This document shows positions 56,397 through 64,000 of a DNA stretch of 64,000 bases, one piece after another. Location of the stretch: contig NZ_SMTF01000004.1 in the NCBI RefSeq assembly GCF_004357985.1, forward strand, positions 1-64,000, in the 5' to 3' direction. This DNA is from Luteimonas aestuarii. Lineage in GTDB: Bacteria > Pseudomonadota > Gammaproteobacteria > Xanthomonadales > Xanthomonadaceae. Below the pieces are notes generated by a model, which saw nothing but the letters and a program-made list of their open reading frames with translations, was not told the DNA's origin and made no database searches. Every line of letters begins with the position of its first letter. Position 1 is the first letter of the stretch. Both the position numbers and the translations under genes were made by a program.

Positions 56397-57746
56397 ATGA
56401 ATGCCGCCGTCACCGGCGAGATCCTCTCGCCCAGCCAGCTGAACACCCTCGCCCGCAGCCTGCTGGAGGATGCGTTTCCGGTGGTGTTCGTGGAAGGCGA
56501 GCTGGGCAATGTGTCACGCCCGGCCTCCGGCCATCTGTATTTCACGTTGAAGGACGCGCGTGCGCAGGTGCGCTGCGCCCTGTTCAAGCCCAAGAGCCAG
56601 TGGTTGCCGTTCCAGCCGCGCGAGGGGCTGAAGGTGCTGGCGCGCGGCCGGTTGACGCTGTACGAGGCGCGCGGCGACTACCAGCTGATCCTCGATACGC
56701 TGGAGGAAGCCGGCGAAGGCGCCCTGCGCCGCGCCTACGAAGAGCTGAAGGCGAAACTCGAAGCCGAGGGGCTGTTCGATCCGGCGAGAAAGCGCCCGTT
56801 GCCCGCGTACGTCCGGCGGCTGGGCATCATCACCTCGCCCTCGGGCGCGGCGGTGCGCGATGTGTTGAGCGTCCTGGCGCGACGCTTCCCGCTGCTGGAG
56901 GTGGAGGTCTTGCCGGTGCCGGTGCAGGGCGAAGGCGCTGCGGCACAGATCGCCGACGCCTTGCGCCGCGCCGCAGCCGCCGGTCGCCACGATGTGTTGC
57001 TGCTGGCCCGCGGCGGCGGGTCCATGGAAGACCTGTGGGCGTTCAACGACGAGGCCCTCTCGCGCGCGATCGCGGCATCGCCGGTTCCGGTGGTGTCGGC
57101 CATCGGCCATGAGACCGACTTCAGCCTCTCGGACTTCGTCGCCGACCTGCGCGCGCCCACGCCATCGGCCGCCGCCGAACTGCTGGTGCCGGAACGCGCC
57201 GACCTGGCGCTGCGGATCGATGGCTTGCGCCGCCGCCTGGCCACCCTGCACGTGAACCGGCTGCGCCAGCACGCACAGCGTGCCGACCGCGCCATGCTGC
57301 GACTCAATGCGCTGCGGCCGCAGGCGCGACTCGACGCCTGTCGCACGCGTCGTGACGAGGCCCTGCGTCGCCTGCAGGCCGCATGGCAACAGCGCATGCA
57401 ACGCCATGCCGCCACGCTGCGCCACGCCAACGCCGTGCTCAATGCCATGCGACCGCAGCGTCGACTGCAGTCGCTGCACCAACGCCTGGGACTGCTGCGC
57501 TTGCGCCCGCAGGCCGCCATGGCGAGACGCCTGCAGCGCGACGCCCTGCACCTGCGCGGGCTGGCCCGCTCACTCGATGCAGTGAGCCCGTTGGCCACCA
57601 TCGCACGCGGCTACGCCATCCTGCAGGACGACAGTGGTCGCGTGGTGCGCAGCATCGACGACGCCAATGTCGGCGAACACCTCGAGGCGCGGCTGCAGGA
57701 CGGGACTCTGGCGGTGCGCATCGAGGGAACGCAGCGATCCGGATAA
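56397..57746 (+). CDS. xseA: Exodeoxyribonuclease VII large subunit
   Basis: 449 aa from the ATG at 56397. The N-terminal OB fold ([41 protein letters not shown]) leads to the catalytic domain with [77 protein letters not shown] long Arg/Gln/Leu-rich coiled coil (~300-400) precedes the end [11 protein letters not shown]. With the small subunit XseB it degrades single-stranded DNA to oligonucleotides. xseB is not adjacent. Confidence 0.97.
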   Translation: MNAAVTGEILSPSQLNTLARSLLEDAFPVVFVEGELGNVSRPASGHLYFTLKDARAQVRCALFKPKSQWLPFQPREGLKVLARGRLTLYEARGDYQLILDTLEEAGEGALRRAYEELKAKLEAEGLFDPARKRPLPAYVRRLGIITSPSGAAVRDVLSVLARRFPLLEVEVLPVPVQGEGAAAQIADALRRAAAAGRHDVLLLARGGGSMEDLWAFNDEALSRAIAASPVPVVSAIGHETDFSLSDFVADLRAPTPSAAAELLVPERADLALRIDGLRRRLATLHVNRLRQHAQRADRAMLRLNALRPQARLDACRTRRDEALRRLQAAWQQRMQRHAATLRHANAVLNAMRPQRRLQSLHQRLGLLRLRPQAAMARRLQRDALHLRGLARSLDAVSPLATIARGYAILQDDSGRVVRSIDDANVGEHLEARLQDGTLAVRIEGTQRSG

Positions 57747-57866
57747 GGGCGCGCCGCGGTCATCGCCTGCCGATAACCTGTCGTCGCGCACACTGGCGCA
57801 CGCCCCCCGTCCACGCCATGGCGTCGCGACGGGCGCCCACCCCGCTCCATCGGAGGACACGCCCGC

Positions 57867-59513
57867 ATGACCAAGGCATCCAATCTGTTCGTCGCCGCGC
57901 TGGAAGCCGAAGGGGTGACGCATGTCTTCGGCATCCCCGGCGAGGAAAACCTCGACCTGCTCGAATCCCTGCGCAACTCCCCGATCGAACTGGTCCTGAC
58001 GCGCCACGAGCAGGGCGCAGGGTTCATGGCGGCCACGCTCGGCCGACTCACCGGCAAGGCCGGCGTGTGCCTGTCCACGCTGGGGCCGGGCGCGACCAAC
58101 CTGGTCACCGCGGCGGCTTACGCGCAGCTGGGCGCGATGCCGATGATGATGATCACCGGGCAGAAACCCATCCGCAGCAGCAAGCAGGGCCATTTCCAGA
58201 TCGTCGACGTGGTCGGGATGATGTCGCCGCTGACCAAGTACACGCGGCAGATCGTGTCCGCCGACAGCATCCCCGCCCGCGTGCGCGAAGCCTTCCGTCG
58301 CGCCGAGGAGGAACGCCCGGGCGCCACCCACCTCGAACTGCCGCAGGACATCGCGGGCGACGCCAGCGAGGCGATCCTGATCCCTGCGTCCTACTCGCGC
58401 CGCCCCATCGCCGAGCACAAGGCCATCGCCGCCGCGGCGGACGCGATCCGCAGCGCACGGCATCCGCTGGTGATGATCGGTGCCGGCGCCAACCGCAAGA
58501 CCGTGGCCAACAGCCTGCGCCACTATTTCGGCAAGCTGGGCATCCCGTTCTTCACCACCCAGATGGGCAAGGGGGTGATGGACGAGGAAGATCCGCTGTG
58601 GCTGGGCAACGCCGCGCTGTCGGACCATGATTTCGTGCATCGCGCCATCGATGCCGCCGACTGCATCATCAACATCGGCCACGACGTGATCGAGAAGCCG
58701 CCGTTCTTCATGCGCAAGGGCCGGCGCACGGTGATCCACGTCAACTACAACAGCGCCGAGGTCGATGCGGTGTACTTCCCGCAGATCGAGGTGGTGGGCG
58801 ACATCGCCAATGCCGTCTGGCAACTGGCCGAGGCGCTCGACCCGCAGCCGCATTGGGATTTCGCTTTCTTCCAGCGGACCCGGGACGCGCTGCTGCAACA
58901 GGTCGAACGCTGCGGCCGCGACGACCGCTTCCCGATGACCGTGCCGCGGATGGTGGCGGAGCTGCAGCGGATCCTGTCGCCGCGCGACCGCCTGTGCCTG
59001 GACAACGGCCTGTACAAGCTGTGGTTCGCGCGCAACTACCGCTGCCGACATCCGAACACGATGCTGCTGGACAACGCCCTGGCCACGATGGGCGCGGGCC
59101 TGCCCTCCGCCATTGCGGCGCGTATCCACGACCACGAGCACAAGGTCGTCGCCATCTGCGGCGACGGCGGCTTCATGATGAATTCGCAGGAACTGGAAAC
59201 CGCGGTACGTCTCCAGCAGGACCTGGTGGTGCTGGTGCTGCGCGACGATGCCTTCGGCATGATCAAGTGGAAGCAGCAACACGAGGACTACCCGGTGTAC
59301 GGCATGGACACCGGCAACCCCGACTTCGTGCAATACGCCAGAAGCTACGGTGCGCACGGGCACCGGATCGAATCGCTGGATGCCTTCGCGCCACGCCTGC
59401 GCGAAATCCTGGACACGCCCGGCGTGCACGTCGTCGAAGTGCCGATCACCTACGTCGACGACGACCGGCTGCTCAACGAAGACATCCCCAAGCTCGCCGC
59501 CGCGGTCGAATGA
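57867..59513 (+). CDS. Acetolactate-synthase-like ThDP enzyme (large-subunit type, no ilvN partner)
   Basis: 548 aa from the ATG at 57867 with GGAGGA upstream. ThDP-enzyme features: FGIPGEENLDLLESL, catalytic Glu in TRHEQGAGFMAATLGRLTGKAG, CLSTLGPGATNL, the FAD/central domain, and the ThDP motif ICGDGGFMMNSQELETA...DDAFGMIKWKQ. GDG is followed about 25 residues later by RDDAFG where Asn-Asn is more usual. The sequence is of the acetolactate synthase large-subunit type (catabolic AlsS-like rather than IlvB with a regulatory subunit). No small subunit or decarboxylase gene follows. The next gene, 22 bp on, is an aldehyde dehydrogenase; the physiological reaction is uncertain. Confidence 0.83.
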   Translation: MTKASNLFVAALEAEGVTHVFGIPGEENLDLLESLRNSPIELVLTRHEQGAGFMAATLGRLTGKAGVCLSTLGPGATNLVTAAAYAQLGAMPMMMITGQKPIRSSKQGHFQIVDVVGMMSPLTKYTRQIVSADSIPARVREAFRRAEEERPGATHLELPQDIAGDASEAILIPASYSRRPIAEHKAIAAAADAIRSARHPLVMIGAGANRKTVANSLRHYFGKLGIPFFTTQMGKGVMDEEDPLWLGNAALSDHDFVHRAIDAADCIINIGHDVIEKPPFFMRKGRRTVIHVNYNSAEVDAVYFPQIEVVGDIANAVWQLAEALDPQPHWDFAFFQRTRDALLQQVERCGRDDRFPMTVPRMVAELQRILSPRDRLCLDNGLYKLWFARNYRCRHPNTMLLDNALATMGAGLPSAIAARIHDHEHKVVAICGDGGFMMNSQELETAVRLQQDLVVLVLRDDAFGMIKWKQQHEDYPVYGMDTGNPDFVQYARSYGAHGHRIESLDAFAPRLREILDTPGVHVVEVPITYVDDDRLLNEDIPKLAAAVE

Positions 59514-59535
59514 GCGCGGCATGACGGAGACCTCC

Positions 59536-61017
59536 ATGGCCAAGCGCAAGCACAGCAAGACTTCGACGGACGGCAAGCAGCCCAAGGCCAGCCTGCCCGC
59601 CAGCTATCCGTGGTACCTCGCCAACAAAGCGGTCGCGGCGAAGGCGGACCTCGATGTCCTCGACAAGTTCAGCGGCAAGGTCGCCACGCGGGTGCCGTTG
59701 GTCGGTGCAGCCGAGGTGCGCAAGGCCATCGTCGCCGCGCACAAGGCGCGCGACGCGATGGCCGCCTTCCCGCCCGATGCCCGCCGCGATGTCCTCGAAC
59801 ATTGCGTCCGGCGCTTCCGCGAGCGCCACGACGAACTCGCGCTGTCGCTGTGCATCGAGGCCGGCAAGCCGATCAAGGATGCGCGCGGCGAAGTCGACCG
59901 CCTCATCGACACCTTCCGCATCGCCGCCGGCGAGGCCACGCGCCCGCCCGGCGATGTCATGAACCTCGAGCTGTCGCCGCGCACCCGCGGCTATCGCGGC
60001 ATGGTCAAGCGCGTGCCGGTGGGCGTGTGCAGTTTCATCACGCCGTTCAACTTCCCGCTCAACCTGGTGGCGCACAAAGTAGCGCCGGCGATCGCAGCCG
60101 GCTGCCCCTTCGTGCTCAAGCCGGCGCTGAAGACGCCGGTGGGGGCGCTGATCATCGGCGAGGTGCTGGCCGAGACCGACCTGCCCAAGGGCGCGTTCTC
60201 GGTACTCAACTGTTCGAACGAGGATGCGGCCATCCTGGTCGAGGATGAACGCATCGCCCTGCTCAGCTTCACCGGCAGCCTGCTCGGCTGGGACCTGAAG
60301 TCGCGCGCCGGCCGCAAGAAGGTCACGCTGGAACTGGGCGGCAACGCGGCCTGCATCGTCGATGCCGATCCGGGCGCCGACCTCGACCATGTCGTCGACC
60401 GCCTGGTGTTCGGCGCTTATTACCAGTCCGGCCAGAGCTGCATCAGCGTACAGCGCATCCTGGTGCACACCAGCCTCTATCCGGCCCTGCGCAAGCAGTT
60501 GAAGCAGAAGGTTGCGGAGCTGCGCATGGGCGATCCACGCGATGAGAAAACCTTCATCGGCCCGGTGATCGACGAGGACGCCGCCAGGCGCATCGAATCC
60601 TGGGTCACCGCCGCCGAGCGCAAGGGCGCGAAACGGCTTGCCGGCGGCAAGCGCAAGGGCAACCTGCTGCCCGCCATGCTGCTGGAGAAGGTGCCGCGCG
60701 ACAGCGACCTCTACCGCAAGGAAGCCTTCGGCCCGGTCGCGATGCTGGAGCCCTTCGACGACTTCGATCAGGCCATCGACCGCGTCAACGACAGCGACTT
60801 CGGCCTGCAGGCCGGCGTGTTCACCGCCAGCCTGGCCCACGCGATGCGCGCATGGGACCGGCTGGACGTGGGCGGCGTGGTGGTCGGCGACGTGCCCAGC
60901 TTCCGCGTCGACAACATGCCTTACGGGGGCGTGAAGCTGTCGGGACTGGGGCGCGAAGGCGTGCGCCACGCCATCGAGGACATGACCGAACCGCGCCTGC
61001 TGGTGGTCAAGACCTGA
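59536..61017 (+). CDS. Aldehyde dehydrogenase family enzyme paired with the ALS-like gene
   Basis: 493 aa from the ATG at 59536, preceded by GGAGA at 5 bases; an ATG at 59521 in frame lacks one. There is a basic/Ser-rich leader (~1-20). The ALDH fold follows: VCSFITPFNFPLNLVAHKVAPAIAAGCPFVLKP, LLSFTGSLLGWDLKS, catalytic Glu in TLELGGNAACIVDADP, catalytic Cys in YYQSGQSCISVQRILVH, YRKEAFGPVAMLEPFDDFDQAIDRVND and VDNMPYGGVKLSGLGREGVRHAIEDMTEPR. It differs from the ALDH7 gene elsewhere in the window and resembles NAD-dependent lactaldehyde/phosphonoacetaldehyde-type enzymes. The substrate is unknown. Close coupling with the ALS-like gene suggests a shared pathway. Confidence 0.88.
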   Translation: MAKRKHSKTSTDGKQPKASLPASYPWYLANKAVAAKADLDVLDKFSGKVATRVPLVGAAEVRKAIVAAHKARDAMAAFPPDARRDVLEHCVRRFRERHDELALSLCIEAGKPIKDARGEVDRLIDTFRIAAGEATRPPGDVMNLELSPRTRGYRGMVKRVPVGVCSFITPFNFPLNLVAHKVAPAIAAGCPFVLKPALKTPVGALIIGEVLAETDLPKGAFSVLNCSNEDAAILVEDERIALLSFTGSLLGWDLKSRAGRKKVTLELGGNAACIVDADPGADLDHVVDRLVFGAYYQSGQSCISVQRILVHTSLYPALRKQLKQKVAELRMGDPRDEKTFIGPVIDEDAARRIESWVTAAERKGAKRLAGGKRKGNLLPAMLLEKVPRDSDLYRKEAFGPVAMLEPFDDFDQAIDRVNDSDFGLQAGVFTASLAHAMRAWDRLDVGGVVVGDVPSFRVDNMPYGGVKLSGLGREGVRHAIEDMTEPRLLVVKT

Positions 61018-61341
61018 GCCGGGGAGGCCTCGTTTTCCACCCGTAGCGCCCCCGAAAACGCGGAAGCGCCCGCAGAACGGCCACCCATTCAGGGGCAACA
61101 TCCGCTTCTGCGATGCAAGTCACTGATTCGCGGCCCGAATTGGAGGATTCGTTCAGCCGGCAGTGCAGCTTCGGGAACTTGGCGTGTTCATAATCCTGAC
61201 CGGGGGGATCGTGGCAGTCATCGCCACGCTTCATGGATGCAGGTACGCGGGCGCGGCTCGCGATTCCGCCTGCTTCGCTGGGCCGGTGCCATCTGCCACC
61301 GTCAACCACGGCCTGACCGCCCTCCCGGAAGCTTTCCTGCC
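61018..61341 (+). other. 324-bp intergenic region before the HzsA-related gene
   Basis: No well-supported gene. A -10-like CATAAT lies at 61189-61194 with no strong -35, so promoter activity for the downstream lipoprotein gene is possible. A short plus-strand frame of 60 codons from a GTG at 61163 encodes a hydrophobic stretch with a Cys (VIATLHGC) but overlaps the downstream start and has no good ribosome site. Confidence 0.35.
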
Positions 61342-63768
61342 ATGACCCTCCTTTCCCGCGGCTCTTTCCGCATCGGGTGCCTGTTGGCCCTGTCCGCCGC
61401 GCTGGTGTCGACCACCGGCTGCGACCTGACCCTCGACACCTCGACCTCCACCGCCACCAGCAAGTCCGTCGCCAGCGACGGCGACAACGACGACACCGGC
61501 GCCAATACCGGTCGCCCGGTCATGGCCAGCGCCACGGCCAAGTCCACCACCGTACAGAACCCGATCCTGTTCGTGACCCAGGTGCCGGTGGCCGCGGGCG
61601 ATCCCTTCGGCAGCCGCCTGTCCACCTTCGCCAACCACATCCCGGACCTGGGCGCTGTTCCGCGCGGCGGCGACCTGATGATCCGCTACCCCGACGGCGT
61701 GCTGCGCAACCTCACCCGCGAGGCTGGCTTTGGCGTCGATGGACTCCAGGGCGGCGACGCGATCGCCGTGCGCGAGCCCACCGTGCACTGGGACGGCAAC
61801 AAGGCGATCTTCAGCATGCTGGTGGGTGGCGCCCCGGCGCGCTACCAGTCGCCGAATGCACGCTGGCAGATGTATGAAGTCACCGGACTGGCGCGTGGCC
61901 AGACCGCTCGCATCACCAAGGTGCCGCACCAGCCGACCGCATACAACAATGTCTCCCCGCTCTATGCCAGCGACGACCGCATCCTGTTCACGTCCGATCG
62001 CCCGCGCAATGGCGCCACGCACCTGCACCCGCAGCTGGACGAATACGAAAGCACGCCGACCATCACCGGCATCTACAGCCTGGATCCCGCGACGGGCGCA
62101 CTGGCCATCCTCAACCATGCACCCAGCGGCGCGTTCTCGCCCACGATCGACAGCTATGGCCGCGTGATCTTCACCCGCTGGGACCACCTGCAGCGCGACC
62201 AGCAGGGCTACAGCGCGTTCGGCGCGGTGGATTTGGCCAGCGAGGCCAGCAACGCCGCCAAGCTGTCGATGCAGCCGGAGACCTTCCCCGAATCGCGCAC
62301 CGGCATGAGCAGCCCCTATGGCCAGGTCAACGGCCATACCTTCAACCTGTTCACGCCGTGGCAGATGAACCAGGACGGCACCGACGAAGTCACGCTCAAC
62401 CACATCGGCCGGCAGGAACTGTCGTACATGTACGTGCCGCGCACGTTCGCATCCGATTCCGCGCTCGCCGACGCCGGCAACACCTCGATGTTCGCCAACC
62501 GCAAGCACATCCGCCCCGACAGCGGCCTGTTCCACCTGCGCGAAGACCCGCGCGCGCCCGGCACCTACTTCGGCATCTACGCGCGCGAGTTCGCGGAAGG
62601 CACGACCAACCAGATCGTGCGTTTCAACGGTGCGCCGAACGTCAATCCGGAACAGATGGCGATCGTGGACGCATCGCCGGAATCCAGCGACGGCGGCCGC
62701 TTCCGCAACCCGCTGCCCACCACCTCGGGTGCCATGGTGGCTGGTTATGTGTCCACGTCGAGCTTCGGAGCCGGCAGCAGCATCCGCCTGCACGCGTTGG
62801 GCACCAATGCGTCGGGCCTGTACACCTCGGGCACGGCACTGACGCCCGGCATCAGCAAGAGCGTGAGCTGGTGGGACCCCAACAACCAGCGTTCCTACAG
62901 CGGACTGCTGTGGGAGCTGGAGCCGGTGGAAGTGGTTGCGCGGCCACGTCCGCCCAGCCCCACCCTTGCGTTGCCCTCGGTCGAACGCGCCGTCCTGACC
63001 GAAGAGCAGGTAGACGAGAATGCGCTGCGGCTGTGGATGAAGAACAACAACCTTGCCCTGATCATCGTGCGCAACCAGACCAGCCGCGACCGCGGCGACC
63101 GCCAGCAGCCGTTCAACCTGCAGGTGCCCGGTGGCGTCCGCACGGTGAACGGCAACGGCCGCGTGTACGACGTGGCCCATTTCCAGGTTTTCCAGGGCAA
63201 CCTGGTGCGGGCCTACGACAACTACAACCGCGGCCGCCGCGTGATCGCGCAGCCAAGCATCGTTCCCAGCAACCCGGCGTATCCTGCCGGCCCCGCCGGC
63301 AGCGTGGCGATCGCCAGCGACGGGTCTTCCGCCGCCTTCGTCCCCGCCAACCGTGCCCTGACCTGGCAGATCACCGACCCCGCCGGCCATGCCGTGGTCC
63401 GCGAGCGCCTGTGGGTGACGATGCAGCCCGGCGAGATCCGCACCTGCACCGGCTGCCACGGCGAGAACAGCCGCAACCAGGCCGGGCAAACGGCATCCGC
63501 CGCAAAGCCCCAGGCGCTGCGCACGTTGCTGCGCCACTGGAAGCAAGGCGGCAGTGCGCCGCTTCGCCAGAACAGCGCCCAGCCATTGCTGCCACCCGGC
63601 GCCGCCGCCGCAAGCGCGGTCACAGCCGGTGCGCAAGCGCAGCCAGTCGCCGCGACGCTCACGCCAGGCATGGTGACGGGTGCGCGCGCACAGGTCCGGT
63701 CGCAGCAGGTGCCTGTGCGTGCTCCGCTGCCGTTCGACGGTTCCCGCAGGACCGAGGCGCTGCGCTGA
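61342..63768 (+). CDS. HzsA-related lipoprotein with one c-type haem motif
   Basis: 808 aa from the ATG at 61342. The signal/lipobox is CLLALSAALVSTTGC-D, followed by a Thr/Ser/Asp-rich linker (~28-65). The main region (~70-690) reads as beta-propeller/TolB-like strands: PILFVTQVPVAAGDPFGSR, GGDLMIRYPDGVLRNLTREAGFG, REPTVHWDGNKAIFSM, SPLYASDDRILFTSDRPR and YGRVIFTRWDHLQRDQQG. This pattern matches the hydrazine-synthase-alpha-related (HzsA-related) family. A single haem c site, CTGCH (C702, C705, H706), lies near the end in MQPGEIRTCTGCHGENSR. The Ala/Gln-rich tail is disordered. Hydrazine synthesis is not expected here. Electron transfer or copper/haem-based chemistry at the envelope is inference. 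The gene stands alone. Confidence 0.8.
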   Translation: MTLLSRGSFRIGCLLALSAALVSTTGCDLTLDTSTSTATSKSVASDGDNDDTGANTGRPVMASATAKSTTVQNPILFVTQVPVAAGDPFGSRLSTFANHIPDLGAVPRGGDLMIRYPDGVLRNLTREAGFGVDGLQGGDAIAVREPTVHWDGNKAIFSMLVGGAPARYQSPNARWQMYEVTGLARGQTARITKVPHQPTAYNNVSPLYASDDRILFTSDRPRNGATHLHPQLDEYESTPTITGIYSLDPATGALAILNHAPSGAFSPTIDSYGRVIFTRWDHLQRDQQGYSAFGAVDLASEASNAAKLSMQPETFPESRTGMSSPYGQVNGHTFNLFTPWQMNQDGTDEVTLNHIGRQELSYMYVPRTFASDSALADAGNTSMFANRKHIRPDSGLFHLREDPRAPGTYFGIYAREFAEGTTNQIVRFNGAPNVNPEQMAIVDASPESSDGGRFRNPLPTTSGAMVAGYVSTSSFGAGSSIRLHALGTNASGLYTSGTALTPGISKSVSWWDPNNQRSYSGLLWELEPVEVVARPRPPSPTLALPSVERAVLTEEQVDENALRLWMKNNNLALIIVRNQTSRDRGDRQQPFNLQVPGGVRTVNGNGRVYDVAHFQVFQGNLVRAYDNYNRGRRVIAQPSIVPSNPAYPAGPAGSVAIASDGSSAAFVPANRALTWQITDPAGHAVVRERLWVTMQPGEIRTCTGCHGENSRNQAGQTASAAKPQALRTLLRHWKQGGSAPLRQNSAQPLLPPGAAAASAVTAGAQAQPVAATLTPGMVTGARAQVRSQQVPVRAPLPFDGSRRTEALR

Positions 63769-63827
63769 TGGTGTTTGGCGACAGTTGAACTGCCGCCCGC
63801 CTGCCCGTGTGTTCCGCCCGCGCGGGC

Positions 63828-64000
63828 TCAGTCCGCGTCGGGCCAGCTGATCGCCGGCGCAGCCGAGGCCGTGCGCGGCACCGGCACCGCCGCCACCGCA
63901 TTCCAGACCTTCAGCGCGTCGACCGTGGCGGCCACGTCGTGCACGCGCACCAGCTGCGCACCGCGCTGCGCGGCGATGAGGTGCGCGGCGACCGATCCAT
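63828..64000 (-). CDS. folP: Dihydropteroate synthase, 3' end only
   Basis: About 57 C-terminal residues are visible, reading [35 protein letters not shown] and ending at a TGA at 63828-63830. The H-D-V-A-x-T-V-D-A-L block is the conserved end of FolP, which joins p-aminobenzoate to the pterin in folate synthesis. The rest lies outside the window. A Pro/Ala-rich tail follows. folE2 elsewhere in the window belongs to the same pathway. Confidence 0.9.
   Translation of the reverse strand, partial: GSVAAHLIAAQRGAQLVRVHDVAATVDALKVWNAVAAVPVPRTASAAPAISWPDAD

Noticed and set aside
61163-61345. 60-codon plus-strand frame as a small lipoprotein
   Set aside because: GTG start without a ribosome site, overlap with the downstream start, and no family likeness.

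Overview
The window is high-GC DNA with dense gene packing, frequent GTG starts and many ATGA or GTGA stop/start overlaps. The gene content points to a gammaproteobacterium of the Xanthomonadaceae/Lysobacteraceae group (Lysobacter, Luteimonas, Thermomonas, Pseudoxanthomonas and relatives). The main clues are a FimX-type protein, a DksA with a long Lys/Ala/Pro-rich N-terminal extension, the efp/epmB pair, the ccoNOQP-GHIS cluster, and a DUF3348-DUF802-OmpA-DUF2894 operon. This placement is inferred from gene content; no rRNA or other marker in the window settles it. I see no insertion sequence, prophage or CRISPR array.

Region by region: 1-4.6 kb holds the 5' part of a secreted DUF11-repeat protein and a convergent histidine kinase / OmpR-type regulator pair. 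4.6-8.3 kb has dksA divergent from an overlapping yidD - dihydroorotase - M23 peptidase operon, followed by a small remnant duplication of the peptidase 3' end. 8.3-13.6 kb (minus strand) carries folE2, a truncated squalene/phytoene-synthase-like gene, a REP-like element, and the operon efp - MTA/SAH deaminase - ubiG - gph. 13.7-18.9 kb has epmB, fimX, htpX and gluQ. 18.9-21.3 kb is a polyhydroxyalkanoate segment with two acetoacetyl-CoA-reductase-like genes flanking phaR. 21.3-24.7 kb (minus) is a three-gene envelope operon of unknown function (SUMF1-fold lipoprotein, M48 protease, PH-like membrane protein). 24.8-26 kb has rnd and tRNA-Ala(CGC).

26.1-30.0 kb is the most interesting stretch. 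Four translationally coupled genes encode a MotA/TolQ/ZorA-like membrane protein with a long cytoplasmic tail, a MotB/ZorB-like single-span protein with an OmpA domain, and two soluble partners of unknown function. I read this as a candidate ion-driven 5:2 motor. 30.1-41.7 kb holds a patatin lipoprotein, hemN, and the complete cbb3 oxidase structural and assembly operon, with FNR boxes between the divergent hemN and ccoN. 41.8-46.8 kb has tRNA-Arg(CCT), an ALDH7-type dehydrogenase, pyrD, murB and a drug/metabolite transporter.

46.8-50.6 kb is a divergent pair: a Ser/Thr kinase with a C-terminal helical repeat region and an FHA-GGDEF diguanylate cyclase, plausibly one signalling unit. 50.8-57.7 kb carries a large secreted S8 protease, PAP2, ispG and xseA. 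57.9-64 kb has an acetolactate-synthase-like enzyme paired with an aldehyde dehydrogenase, a large HzsA-related lipoprotein with one c-type haem site, and the 3' end of folP.

Most genes are housekeeping or respiratory. Signalling is prominent: a two-component pair, FimX, a kinase, and an FHA-diguanylate cyclase.
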